Source: an uncultured Pelagibacteraceae bacterium
Lineage (GTDB): Bacteria; Pseudomonadota; Alphaproteobacteria; Pelagibacterales; Pelagibacteraceae
DNA length: 64,000 bases
Direction of reading: 5' to 3'
Assembly (NCBI GenBank): GCA_902523185.1
Contig: CABYYJ010000001.1
Span: 1 to 64,000 of the forward strand
Made by a program: the position numbers and the translations under genes. A model generated the notes under the pieces. That model ran no database searches and was not told the origin of the DNA. It saw nothing but the letters and a program-made list of their open reading frames with translations. Numbering within the stretch: position 1 is the first letter of the stretch; each line of letters begins with the position of its first letter. Positions 47,764-56,512 of the stretch are shown here, piece by piece.

Positions 47764-48606
47764 CTATTTTTGCCTAAAAGTTGAGGCTTCGTAAACTCCC
47801 AGAATATCTAAAGTTTCTGTATGAAACCCAAGTTCCTCAAGAGCCTTTTTTACTCCAGGTTGGTCGATATGACCTTCAAGATCTAAATAAAAATTCGCTT
47901 GATCAAATGAATTTTTTACAGAGAAACTTTCTAACTTTGTTAAATTAACTTGGTTAGTGGCAAATCCGCCTAAACATTTATAAAGTGCTGACGGTTCGCT
48001 TTTTACCCTAAAAATACAACTTGTAATAAATTTTTTATCATTAGAAAATTCAGGCTGCTCGATATTTTTTCCCATAATAAGAAATCTTGTTACATTGCCT
48101 TTTTCATCTTCAATATTTTTCTCTAAAATTTTTAGTTTATAAATTTTAGCCGATAGACTTGAGGCTATAGCTGCAATAGATTTATCATTTCCCTCAGCTA
48201 AATCTTTAGCTGAACCTGCAGTGTCAGCAGATATAATAGGTTTAAATTTTTTTTTATTGATTAAGTTTTGGCATTGGCCAATTGCCTGTGCATGGCTCCT
48301 TACGAATTTGATATCATTAATATTTGCGTCTTGTTTACATAATAGATTATGTTCAACAGCTTGGAAATGTTCACCATGTATTTGTAATTTATATTTAGGG
48401 AGCAAATAATGAATATCTGCAACTCTACCTGCCAATGAATTTTCTATTGGAATAACAATTTTGTAATTTGGGTCTTTATATGCTTGCTCAAAAGTTTCCT
48501 CAAAAGTCGTACAAGTTTTAATTTCCGCATCTTTAAAAAGATTTTCTGATGCGATATGAGAGTAAGCGCCTAATTCACCTTGTATAGCTATTTTTATTTT
48601 ACTCAT
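47764..48606 (-). CDS. pheA: Prephenate dehydratase
   Basis: A 280-residue monofunctional prephenate dehydratase without a chorismate mutase part. It makes phenylpyruvate for phenylalanine. The catalytic half has IAIQGELGAYSHIASENLF, the IPIENSLAGRV block and SADTAGSAKDLA (TR/TA-type). A C-terminal ACT domain (about 195-275) carries LTKLESFSVKNSFDQANF, where an ESRP-type motif is usual; alphaproteobacterial versions also vary here. Its start overlaps the kdsB end by 8 bases. Confidence 0.93.
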   Translation of the reverse strand: MSKIKIAIQGELGAYSHIASENLFKDAEIKTCTTFEETFEQAYKDPNYKIVIPIENSLAGRVADIHYLLPKYKLQIHGEHFQAVEHNLLCKQDANINDIKFVRSHAQAIGQCQNLINKKKFKPIISADTAGSAKDLAEGNDKSIAAIASSLSAKIYKLKILEKNIEDEKGNVTRFLIMGKNIEQPEFSNDKKFITSCIFRVKSEPSALYKCLGGFATNQVNLTKLESFSVKNSFDQANFYLDLEGHIDQPGVKKALEELGFHTETLDILGVYEASTFRQK

Positions 48607-49333
48607 TTTTCATTAACTTTTTTATATTAATTAAATCTTTTTCAGTATCTACACTTAAAGGAGAAGAATTGATACAGCCAACATGCACTAGCATATCATT
48701 TTCCATGGCCCTGAGTTGCTCAAGTTTTCTCTCAAGTTCAAGTTTTGATCTTTTCAAACTTACGTATTTTATTAAAGCTTTGTTTGTAAAGGCATAAATA
48801 CCTATATGATGATAAGGTATTAAGTCTTTTGTGGGATAGGTTCTTATAAAATCTAAAGCTTCTACAAACATGCCAGGTTTCATCTTATCTTTTACTAAAA
48901 CTTTAACGATATTTTGATCATCTAGTTCAGCATCTGAGCTAATATCACTTGCTAGTGTTCCTATTTCACATTTATCTAAGTCCATATAATTTATTAAGTT
49001 TTTTATCGCTTCTGGTTCAATATTTGGCATATCTCCCTGAAGATTCACAATTATATTTGGATTACTGTTTAAAGTTTTTTGAAATACTTCAAATACTCTG
49101 TCTGTTCCCGTTTCATGATCGCTTGCTGTCAATATTGCGTTGCCACCAGAACTTTCAACTAAATTTACAATTTTTTGATCGGGAGTAGCTACGAATACTT
49201 CACCGGCGCCTGAATTCTTTGCCGCCTCATATACATGAAGAATCATCTCTTTATTGTTTATAATCTTCAGAGGTTTATTAGGTAATCTTTGAGCATCTAA
49301 TCTTGATGGTATTATTATAGCAGTTTTATTCAT
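48599..49333 (-). CDS. kdsB: 3-deoxy-manno-octulosonate cytidylyltransferase
   Basis: A 244-residue CMP-Kdo synthetase. The nucleotide-binding opening is IIIPSRLDAQRLPNKPL (about 6-22), and the NLQGDMPNIEPEAI block contains the metal-binding aspartate. DHETGTDRVFE and the C-terminal SVDTEKDL are family marks. It activates Kdo for WaaA (24349-25632), linking two distant parts of the window. A short hairpin (49339-49355) lies 5 bases before its start codon. Confidence 0.95.
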   Translation of the reverse strand: MNKTAIIIPSRLDAQRLPNKPLKIINNKEMILHVYEAAKNSGAGEVFVATPDQKIVNLVESSGGNAILTASDHETGTDRVFEVFQKTLNSNPNIIVNLQGDMPNIEPEAIKNLINYMDLDKCEIGTLASDISSDAELDDQNIVKVLVKDKMKPGMFVEALDFIRTYPTKDLIPYHHIGIYAFTNKALIKYVSLKRSKLELERKLEQLRAMENDMLVHVGCINSSPLSVDTEKDLINIKKLMKNE

Positions 49334-49358
49334 AATTATGCGTCCTAGAGACGCAAAA

Positions 49359-49426
49359 AAATTTGGTAATTTTAAGTTTTTTTTTTAAATCTCGTGTTAT
49401 ACGTCTTCTAAGTATTTACCAAATTT
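49359..49426 (+). promoter_or_regulatory. 11-bp inverted repeat upstream of the cytochrome c gene
   Basis: AAATTTGGTAA (49359-49369) and TTACCAAATTT (49416-49426) are exact inverse copies, 46 bases apart, in the 93-base divergent region. The right arm touches the ATG at 49427 and so covers the ribosome binding position. It could be a paired protein site or an mRNA hairpin. Confidence 0.5.
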
Positions 49427-49972
49427 ATGGATAGTTTTGAAATAAATAAAATAATAGCAGCAGTTCTTTTAACTGCTCTTATAGTAATAGGTATTGGAAA
49501 ATTTACCGATATCTTGTTCCATGTAGAAAAACCAAAACAGTCAGCTTATAAGATTGAAGGATTAGAAGTAGCGTCTACAGATAAACTTGGTGAAAAATCT
49601 GAAAAAGTTGTAGAAGTAGTTGATATTAAAGCTTTATTAGCTATGGGAGATTTAGCACATGGAGAAAAAGTTTTTAAAAAATGTAGTGCTTGCCATATGA
49701 TTGCAGCTGGAGGAAAAAATATGATCGGTCCAAATTTATGGAGTGTAATTGGAAGAACTGCAGGATCAGTAAATGACTACAAATATTCAAAAGCTATGGT
49801 TGCCTATGGTAAAGAATGGTCTTTCGAAGAAATGAATAGTTATTTGATTAAACCTCAAGCATACATAAAAGGGACTAAAATGGCTTTCGCCGGTCTTAGA
49901 AAAGAGAAAGATAGAGCCTCTGTAATTTTATACATGAATTCAAAAGGAGATAATCCCAAACCGCTACCTTAG
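49427..49972 (+). CDS. Membrane-anchored cytochrome c (CycM/c552-like)
   Basis: A 181-residue protein with an uncleaved N-terminal helix (about 8-30), a linker, and a class I cytochrome c domain. The heme site is KKCSACHMIAAGG (CXXCH), and the axial methionine is in KGTKMAFAGLRKEKDR. The form matches the alphaproteobacterial membrane cytochrome that passes electrons from the bc1 complex to the aa3 oxidase, here encoded at 12637-17439. It is not in the cox operon. It ends 4 bases into the convergent argF end. Confidence 0.92.
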   Translation: MDSFEINKIIAAVLLTALIVIGIGKFTDILFHVEKPKQSAYKIEGLEVASTDKLGEKSEKVVEVVDIKALLAMGDLAHGEKVFKKCSACHMIAAGGKNMIGPNLWSVIGRTAGSVNDYKYSKAMVAYGKEWSFEEMNSYLIKPQAYIKGTKMAFAGLRKEKDRASVILYMNSKGDNPKPLP

Positions 49973-50895
49973 CCTAGGCACCATCTAATAATACTTTTTT
50001 GAGCATGAACTCTATTTAAAGCTTGTCTCCAAACAACGGATTGCTTCCCATCTATTATATCATCAGTAACTTCTTCTCCTCTTCCTACTGGAAGGCAGTG
50101 CATAAAAACAGCGTCTGAATTAGCTTTGCTCATTAATTTCTTATTAACCTGGTAAGGTTTTAAAGTTTTCTTTTTAGAAATTTTATTTACTTTATCATTC
50201 ATTGAAACCCATTTGTCAGTCATTACACAATCAGCGCCTGTAGCCGCTTCTAAAGGTTTTGAAGTAATTGTTAATTTTACTTTCTCCTTTTTCGCTAGCT
50301 TCAATATACTCTTATTTGGAGAATATTTTTTTGGACAACCAATATTAAGTTTAAAATTAAATTTCCCAGCAGCTTCTATCAAAGAATTTGACATATTATT
50401 ATTACCATCTCCAATCCAAGAAATAGTTTTACCCTCGATAGAACCATTGCTTTCTTCGAAAGTAAGAATATCAGACATAATTTGACATGGATGGCTCAAA
50501 TCTGAAAGGCCATTAATAATAGGGACATCTAAATGCTTTCCGAACTCCTCCAAATTTTTGTGAGATGAAGTTCTCAACATAACGATATCGACATACTCCG
50601 ATAAAACTTTTGCCGTATCTTTTAAAGTCTCGTCTCCCTTCCCGTAATGTATTCCATCTGGATTTAAAATAATTGATGATCCACCAAGTTGTTTAACAGC
50701 GATGTCAAATGACATTCTTGTTCTTGTTGAGGGTTTCTCAAAAATCATAGCCATCGACTTGCCTTCAAAGGGCTTGTCTTCATCAGGCGCAGATTTATTT
50801 AATCCAGATCTATTTTGTTTTCTCTTCTTTGCTTCTTCAATAATCGCTCTAAGCTCTACTGAAGAACAGTCAGAGATATTTATAAAGTTTTTCAT
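49969..50895 (-). CDS. argF: Ornithine carbamoyltransferase
   Basis: A 308-residue transcarbamylase of arginine synthesis. The carbamoyl-phosphate site is FEKPSTRTRMSFD (about 53-65). HPCQIMSDILT (about 136-146) and the ornithine-binding HCLPVGRGEEV near the C-terminus are intact. It condenses ornithine and carbamoyl phosphate to citrulline. It is coupled to argD by an ATGA overlap. Confidence 0.96.
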   Translation of the reverse strand: MKNFINISDCSSVELRAIIEEAKKRKQNRSGLNKSAPDEDKPFEGKSMAMIFEKPSTRTRMSFDIAVKQLGGSSIILNPDGIHYGKGDETLKDTAKVLSEYVDIVMLRTSSHKNLEEFGKHLDVPIINGLSDLSHPCQIMSDILTFEESNGSIEGKTISWIGDGNNNMSNSLIEAAGKFNFKLNIGCPKKYSPNKSILKLAKKEKVKLTITSKPLEAATGADCVMTDKWVSMNDKVNKISKKKTLKPYQVNKKLMSKANSDAVFMHCLPVGRGEEVTDDIIDGKQSVVWRQALNRVHAQKSIIRWCLG

Positions 50896-52058
50896 TTAAA
50901 ATTTTTGCAAACTTTCTCAATTATTTGTAAACCTAAGTTTATCTCACTCTTTGTTACATTCAAAGGAGGCAAAAGTCTGACAACATTTTCAGCAGCTCTT
51001 ACTGTAAGCAAATTATTATCTAAAAGCTTTTGAATAAATTTTACCTGATTTACATTAAGACAGAGTCCAATAAGAAGTCCTTTCCCTCTAACTTCTTTAA
51101 TAATCTTAGGATACTTATTTTTAATTTTATCAAGTTGACTAATAAAATATTTTCCATTTTTGCTTACATTGTTTAAGAAACCTTTTTTAAACATGACATC
51201 CATGACTGCATTTCCAGCACTCATTGCTAAAGGGTTTCCTCCAAATGTTGATCCATGAGTTCCTGGTTTCATACCTGAAGCCACTTTTTTGTTTACTAAA
51301 ACTGCACCTATCGGAAAGCCGCCACCAATACCTTTTGCTATTGGAACGATATCAGGTTTTATTTTTGCATATTCAAAAGCAAAAAATTTACCACTTCTTC
51401 CAATTCCGCATTGCACTTCATCAAGAATTAATAAAATTTTTTTCTTATTACAAAGTTTTCTTAAGCCTTTGAGGCAAAAATCTGGAATAACTTTAATGCC
51501 CCCTTCTCCCATGATTGTCTCAACCATGATAGCTGCTGTTCTACTAGTTATCGCTTTTTCTAGACCTTTGTGATCGCCGAAATTAAAATGATCAAAACCA
51601 TCTACTTTAGGTTTAAAACCCTCTATGGCTTTTTTACTATTGCTGGCAAAAATAGCTGCGATAGTTCTTCCATGGAAACTATTATTAATACAAAGCACTC
51701 TATTTTTTCTTGGTTGACCTTTTGAATAAAAATATCTTCTAGCAAATTTTATAGCTGCTTCTGTTGCTTCAGCACCGGAATTTTGAAAAGTTACATAATC
51801 AGCAAATGTTTTTTGGGCTAATCTTTTTGCTAATCTCTCTTGCTCAGGGATAGTAAAAACGTTTGAAACATGCCATAATTTTTTAGATTGTTTGTTAATT
51901 GATCTTATTAAATAATCATTAGCATGACCAAGGCAGTTAACAGCAATTCCTTGAACGAAATCTAAATATTTCTTTCCATTCGTTGTATATAAGAAACTTC
52001 CTTTTCCCTTTGAAAAAGAGATTTTCTTCCTGTTATAAGTATTTAAAATTTTACTCAT
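50892..52058 (-). CDS. argD: Acetylornithine aminotransferase
   Basis: A 388-residue class III PLP aminotransferase. The PLP lysine is in IVPIAKGIGGGFPIGAVL (about 236). The substrate blocks FQNSGAEATEAAIKFARRY and NSFHGRTIAAIFA are typical. It makes acetylornithine in the arginine pathway and can double as succinyldiaminopimelate transaminase for lysine. The upstream permease gene overlaps its start by 4 bases, and argF follows with another 4-base overlap. Confidence 0.95.
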   Translation of the reverse strand: MSKILNTYNRKKISFSKGKGSFLYTTNGKKYLDFVQGIAVNCLGHANDYLIRSINKQSKKLWHVSNVFTIPEQERLAKRLAQKTFADYVTFQNSGAEATEAAIKFARRYFYSKGQPRKNRVLCINNSFHGRTIAAIFASNSKKAIEGFKPKVDGFDHFNFGDHKGLEKAITSRTAAIMVETIMGEGGIKVIPDFCLKGLRKLCNKKKILLILDEVQCGIGRSGKFFAFEYAKIKPDIVPIAKGIGGGFPIGAVLVNKKVASGMKPGTHGSTFGGNPLAMSAGNAVMDVMFKKGFLNNVSKNGKYFISQLDKIKNKYPKIIKEVRGKGLLIGLCLNVNQVKFIQKLLDNNLLTVRAAENVVRLLPPLNVTKSEINLGLQIIEKVCKNFK

Positions 52059-52867
52059 GATTTTATTTTATAGCCTTTTTTATACAATAAATAACAAACA
52101 AGCCAGCTAACAAAGCTTAAGGCAGTTAAATATACCAAGCCAATAGAGATTGAACCGTCTGAAGTACCAATAAAACTATATCTAAAACCATCAATCATAT
52201 AAAAAAATGGATTAACTTTACTTATAGCTTGCAAAAAGTCAGGGAGTCTCTCTATTGAATAAAAAGTACCTGATAAGAAAGATAATGGAACTATTACAAA
52301 ATTAGTGACTGTTGCCATATGATCGAACTTTTCGGCCCATAGTCCAGCAATTATTCCTATATTTCCTAAAATAAAAGAAGAAAGTAAGGTGAATGCTATA
52401 AGCGTTAAATAATTTTTAATTTCGATATCAATTATTAAATGAAATACAATAATTGAAACTATTCCGATTACGACGCTTCTTGTTACAGCTGCAAGTGAAA
52501 CTGATATGGTAACTTCTCCAGCAGATAGTGGAGCAAATAATAAATCAACTATAGTTCCATCAATTTTCTTAATCATAAAAGATGAAGAAGAATGAGAAAA
52601 AGATTGCTGAATTACCTGCATTGAAATCAACCCTGGCGCTAAAAAAGTTATAAAAGGCACACCAAGCACGTCTCCTCTATCTGCTCCGATTGCTAAAGAT
52701 AGAACAAGTAAAAAGAGTAAAGATGAAATTAGTGGAGAAAAAATAGTTTGTATCCACACAATTAAGAATCTTAGAACTTCTTTTTTATATAAAGTCCATG
52801 TTCCGTACCAATTAACTAATCCAAATCTTCTTTTTCCAATTTTATATTTTTTCGAAATTTCAACCAT
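52055..52867 (-). CDS. ABC-2 type transporter permease
   Basis: A 270-residue inner-membrane protein with six predicted helices and the ABC-2 permease layout: an N-terminal amphipathic part (VNWYGTWTLYKKEVLRFL), helix pairs, and the ending LPDFLQAISKVNPFFYMIDGFRY that marks the family. It resembles the YadH-like group. The matching ATPase is not next to it, so the substrate is unknown. It is coupled to argD by an ATGA overlap, but a functional link to arginine is not implied. Confidence 0.82.
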   Translation of the reverse strand: MVEISKKYKIGKRRFGLVNWYGTWTLYKKEVLRFLIVWIQTIFSPLISSLLFLLVLSLAIGADRGDVLGVPFITFLAPGLISMQVIQQSFSHSSSSFMIKKIDGTIVDLLFAPLSAGEVTISVSLAAVTRSVVIGIVSIIVFHLIIDIEIKNYLTLIAFTLLSSFILGNIGIIAGLWAEKFDHMATVTNFVIVPLSFLSGTFYSIERLPDFLQAISKVNPFFYMIDGFRYSFIGTSDGSISIGLVYLTALSFVSWLVCYLLYKKGYKIKS

Positions 52868-53003
52868 TGATAGTCTTATAACCTGTTATTAAAAAAACTG
52901 TGCAAAACTAAATCTACTCACAGCTTTGATGCGTTTTAATGTTTTAAACCCCAATATTATGCCCTAAGTTTTTAATAATTACTAAATATTGTAATTATAT
53001 ACT

Positions 53004-53498
53004 ATGAGTTGGACAGAAGAAAAAGTCGCTAAATTAAAAGAACTCTGGTCTAAAGGGCATACTGCAAGTCAGATAGCCGAAGCATTAGGTGACACAACTA
53101 GAAACGCAGTAATTGGAAAAGCTCATAGGTTAAATTTAGAAGCTAGAGCCCCTTCTAAGCAATCTAATTCGCCTAGAACCAATGATAATAAGCAGATTAG
53201 AAGAGGTCCAGCGCCCACATCAAGAAAAGCTAAATTTCAATCAATATTATTAGATAAAAACTTCGAGCCAGAAAACCCTAAATCACTGGAAGAACTTACA
53301 GATGAAACGTGCAAGTGGCCTATCGGTCATCCCAACGAGGAAAAGTTCTATTTTTGCGGTAGAAAGCCTGAAGGAGATTTTCCTTATTGCAAACTTCATG
53401 TTTTGTATGCCTTTCAACCTAAAAATCAAAAAGACGATGATCTTGGTGATGAGATTCCAGAATTTATCGAGAAAAAAGTTAAAGCATCGTCTGGTTAA
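53004..53498 (+). CDS. gcrA: Cell cycle regulator GcrA
   Basis: A 164-residue GcrA. The N-terminal helix-turn-helix reads MSWTEEKVAKLKELWSKGHT then SQIAEALGDTTRNAVIGKAH (about 1-43), the family core that binds methylated GANTC DNA and sigma-70. The C-terminal region has a cysteine cluster CKWPIGHPNEEKFYFCGRK and PYCKLH, probably metal-binding. GcrA controls cell-cycle genes in alphaproteobacteria. The 136-base upstream region is AT-rich and shows no obvious operator. Confidence 0.93.
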   Translation: MSWTEEKVAKLKELWSKGHTASQIAEALGDTTRNAVIGKAHRLNLEARAPSKQSNSPRTNDNKQIRRGPAPTSRKAKFQSILLDKNFEPENPKSLEELTDETCKWPIGHPNEEKFYFCGRKPEGDFPYCKLHVLYAFQPKNQKDDDLGDEIPEFIEKKVKASSG

Positions 53499-53525
53499 CA
53501 AAACTTTAACATTACAATCATATAA

Positions 53526-53759
53526 ATGGCTATGAAGTTTATTAAAAAATACCTTAAATGGTTAAGTACTTTTTTAGTTCTTACAGGTATTTTATTAACA
53601 AATTTGAATATGTATCCAGTAAATATAATGTTTCATGGAGCGGGAGTGGTTGGTTGGACTATTGCAGGTTTTATTTCTAAGGATAAAGCAATATTAACCA
53701 ATTTTGGGTTACAGATTCCATTATTTATTATTGGTTTTTATCAAATTTTGGTTCCGTAA
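53526..53759 (+). CDS. Small membrane protein of unknown function
   Basis: A 77-residue protein I do not recognise with confidence. It starts MAMKFIKKYLKWLSTF and has three hydrophobic segments: about 11-27, 35-50 with the pattern MYPVNIMFHGAGVVGWTI, and 58-75. The H-x-x-G-x-x-x-W core between helices looks conserved rather than random. It lies 27 bases after gcrA and 26 before arsC on the same strand. Its amino acid make-up fits a real gene, not antisense noise. A second ATG at 53532 is possible. Confidence 0.7.
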   Translation: MAMKFIKKYLKWLSTFLVLTGILLTNLNMYPVNIMFHGAGVVGWTIAGFISKDKAILTNFGLQIPLFIIGFYQILVP

Positions 53760-53785
53760 GTTCGGGACACTTCAATACATTTTTT

Positions 53786-54229
53786 ATGAGGGAAATAAAA
53801 ACAATATTATTTGTTTGTACTGGAAACTCTGCGAGAAGCATAATAGCGGAAAGTATTGTAAACAATAATTTCCGAAATCAATTCATCGCATTTAGCGCTG
53901 GAAGTAGTCCTTCAGGAAAAATCAATCCCTACATTAAAGAGTATCTTGAAGGAAAAAAATTTAATTTAGCCACGTATTATTCGAAAAATTTTGATGAATT
54001 TTTAAAAAATGATATTGATATTGATTACGTGATTACAGTTTGTAATAACGCCAATAAAGAAGTTTGTCCTGTATGGCCCAAAAAAAAGACCATTACACAC
54101 TGGGACATCGCGGACCCTGTTGAAAAAATTAAAAAAACTAAAAATAAAGATAAAATAAATTTAATAGCTGAAGAAACTTATAATATAATTAATGAAAAAA
54201 TTAAACATTGGGTAAAAAATGAAAAGTAA
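53786..54229 (+). CDS. arsC: Arsenate reductase, low-molecular-weight phosphatase type
   Basis: A 147-residue protein with the CX5R loop VCTGNSARSIIAES (about 10-23). The downstream cysteine pair is in VCNNANKEVCPVWP, followed by HWDIADP with the catalytic aspartate. The three-cysteine layout separates thioredoxin-coupled ArsC from plain tyrosine phosphatases. It reduces arsenate to arsenite. The next gene, an aquaporin-like channel, overlaps it by 11 bases, as in the aqpS-arsC pairing of rhizobia. Confidence 0.9.
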   Translation: MREIKTILFVCTGNSARSIIAESIVNNNFRNQFIAFSAGSSPSGKINPYIKEYLEGKKFNLATYYSKNFDEFLKNDIDIDYVITVCNNANKEVCPVWPKKKTITHWDIADPVEKIKKTKNKDKINLIAEETYNIINEKIKHWVKNEK

Positions 54230-54866
54230 AAAGATATTTATTGGTGAATTTATAGGAAGTTGTTTTTTAGTCATGATTATTGTTGGTTCAGGTATTATGG
54301 CTCAAAATCTAACTGATGATATCGCTGTAATGTTAATAGCGAATACTTTAGCTACAGGTGCAGGATTATTTGTTCTGATTACTTCAATCGCTGATATCTC
54401 CGGCGCACATTTCAATCCTGTCGTTACTTTAGCAATGTATTTTACCAACAAGATTAAAAAAAATTTAATTATCACTTATATCTCTGCTCAAATCTTAGGT
54501 TGCATGTTAGGGGTAATGTTAGCAAATTATATGTTTGATCTTCCTTTGTTGCAGCTTTCACAGAAGATTAGACCTGGAATAAATATTTTTACAGCTGAGA
54601 TCATTGCAACTTTTGGATTAATTTTTGTGATATTTGGATCTTTAAAGAGCGGCAAACTTGCGGTCGCTTCATCAGTAGCCACTTTTATAACAGCGGGGTA
54701 TTGGTTTACCTCTTCAACTTCTTTTGCAAATCCAGCGGTAGCAATCGCAAGAACTTTTACAGACACATTTACTGGAATTAATTACTTAAATACTCCTAGC
54801 TATATCATTGCTGAGATGCTTGGTGGAATATTGGCTGTCTATTTAATCAGAAAAATTATTTTGTAA
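54219..54866 (+). CDS. Aquaporin-family channel (AqpS-like, probable arsenite exit)
   Basis: A 215-residue MIP channel with six helices and two half-helices. The two NPA boxes are variants: AHFNPVVTLAMY (NPV, about 66) and SFANPAVAIART (NPA, about 178). The arginine after the second box forms the selectivity filter. Its coupling to arsC suggests release of arsenite as a neutral acid, as AqpS does in Sinorhizobium. Other solutes cannot be excluded. A 10-bp perfect hairpin lies 9 bases after the stop. Confidence 0.88.
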   Translation: MKSKKIFIGEFIGSCFLVMIIVGSGIMAQNLTDDIAVMLIANTLATGAGLFVLITSIADISGAHFNPVVTLAMYFTNKIKKNLIITYISAQILGCMLGVMLANYMFDLPLLQLSQKIRPGINIFTAEIIATFGLIFVIFGSLKSGKLAVASSVATFITAGYWFTSSTSFANPAVAIARTFTDTFTGINYLNTPSYIIAEMLGGILAVYLIRKIIL

Positions 54867-54874
54867 TTGGAGGC

Positions 54875-54905
54875 CAGCCCAAGGAAATATTGATACCTTG
54901 GGCTG
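54875..54905. other. Perfect 10-bp hairpin between aqpS and ppx
   Basis: CAGCCCAAGG (54875-54884) and CCTTGGGCTG (54896-54905) enclose 11 bases. The stem is GC-rich against a very AT-rich background. No T run follows on either strand, so it is not a standard terminator. A partial copy of the stem (GGGCT) recurs at 54909-54913. Confidence 0.6.
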
Positions 54906-55006
54906 ATGGGCTAATTAATTAACAACATAGTTGGGAGACTGTTAATCAGTCAATAATATATAAATGCTAAAAAAATATTTAAATTAAGTTAAAGATTTAT
55001 TAATTT

Positions 55007-56512
55007 TCAAGAATAAATGATATTAGAGTCGACATTCATCTCTCTTGCCAGGTTTTTAAGTCTTTTAGTTACTTGTTTTGAGACAATATCGCTATGATTG
55101 TTAGGTATTTTCAAAAAAATAGTCTTATTTCTTTTATAAATTTTAAATTCATCTAACAACAAAGAAGACATGCTAGTGAGTGACTCTGCTAATCTTAAAG
55201 CAGATCCCACTTGCTTTGAGGATAAAATTTCGTTGTTATTTAATAAGGATAAAAACTGATAATTCGGATTATATTTTAAGCCACAATGTCTCCAAAAACT
55301 TGCTGATGCAACTTTTACTCTATCTCTATGTTCTAGTTTTAGTAATGGAGTATTTAACACTTCCATAAAAACTAATTCTGCTTTTTGAAAAGCTCCTAGG
55401 CCCCAATCCATTTTACTTAAGATGCAAGCCAAGGTTAGTAATCTTCGATTAAAATATTCGTTGTCTTCAAATAATGGTGAAATAAAATTAAAATATTTCT
55501 CAAAACTCTTTCCATAGTCCCCTTTTTTAAAAGATATACCGTCAGTTTTTAATTTGAAAATTTCATCCTCGCTCATTCCTTGGTTTATAATTGTATTCAT
55601 ATGTCCCTCTCTCAGTCCACTGATTGAGCAAATAACTTTTGAGGGGCTTGCTGCTTCAATTATTTCGTTTAGTATTATAGAGCTAAAAGGTAAATAGGGA
55701 GTTCTAGATTTAGTAATATATTCCATTGATTTCAAAGATGATTTATTAAATTTTGAAATTCTATTTAAGTATTTTACTGCTACATCTTTTGAGAGTTTAT
55801 ATTGGTGCAAAATATGTAATGGGTGTTTTTCTTTAAAGAGATGATATTTAAATAATGATCTCCAAGTACCTCCTACCAAATAAATATTTTTAAATTTCTT
55901 TTTAGAAAGCCATTTTTCATCTCTTAAAAGTTTTCTAACATATTTTCCCAAATTTCTTTTTTTTATAATAGGATTATTTTCAAGTCTTAATACTCCAAGA
56001 GGTAAAGAGGTTGTTTCAAAAATTTGATTTTTAGAAACTCTGGCAAGTTCTAAACTTCCACCTCCTAAATCTGCAACTAATCCATCTACTTCATCAAATC
56101 CTACCATTACACCATTTGCTGATGTTCTTGCTTCTTCCTCGCCAGATAATACTAGTGGTTTTTTATTAAATATTTTTTCAATTTCTCTTAAAAATTCACT
56201 TGCATCAGTGGCCTCTCTAAAAGCTGCTGTTGCAATAATTTCTAAATCTTGAACGTCTGAAATATCTAAAATTTCTTTAAATCTATTTAGAACTTTTAAA
56301 GAACCTTTAATTCCATCGGGATTTAGTTTTTTGGATTTATCTAAATTTTTTCCAAGTTTGCAAACTGCTTTTTCATTAAAGACTGGGATTGGAGAAATTT
56401 TAAAATTATCGTATATGAGCATTCTTACTGAATTTGATCCAAGATCTATTATGGCTTGCTTAGACTTTTTATTAGACTGAAATTTAAAAAGATTTTTTAA
56501 TTCTGGTTTCAT
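55007..56512 (-). CDS. ppx: Exopolyphosphatase/pppGpp phosphohydrolase, Ppx/GppA family
   Basis: A 501-residue sugar-kinase-fold enzyme. The nucleotide and phosphate loops are AIIDLGSNSVRMLIYD (about 20-35) and LVADLGGGSLELARV (about 147-161). The HD-like C-terminal half is typical of the longer members. It degrades polyphosphate from the end, and some members hydrolyse pppGpp. It directly follows ppk with an ATGA overlap, so synthesis and breakdown of polyphosphate are made from one transcript. Confidence 0.93.
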   Translation of the reverse strand: MKPELKNLFKFQSNKKSKQAIIDLGSNSVRMLIYDNFKISPIPVFNEKAVCKLGKNLDKSKKLNPDGIKGSLKVLNRFKEILDISDVQDLEIIATAAFREATDASEFLREIEKIFNKKPLVLSGEEEARTSANGVMVGFDEVDGLVADLGGGSLELARVSKNQIFETTSLPLGVLRLENNPIIKKRNLGKYVRKLLRDEKWLSKKKFKNIYLVGGTWRSLFKYHLFKEKHPLHILHQYKLSKDVAVKYLNRISKFNKSSLKSMEYITKSRTPYLPFSSIILNEIIEAASPSKVICSISGLREGHMNTIINQGMSEDEIFKLKTDGISFKKGDYGKSFEKYFNFISPLFEDNEYFNRRLLTLACILSKMDWGLGAFQKAELVFMEVLNTPLLKLEHRDRVKVASASFWRHCGLKYNPNYQFLSLLNNNEILSSKQVGSALRLAESLTSMSSLLLDEFKIYKRNKTIFLKIPNNHSDIVSKQVTKRLKNLAREMNVDSNIIYS

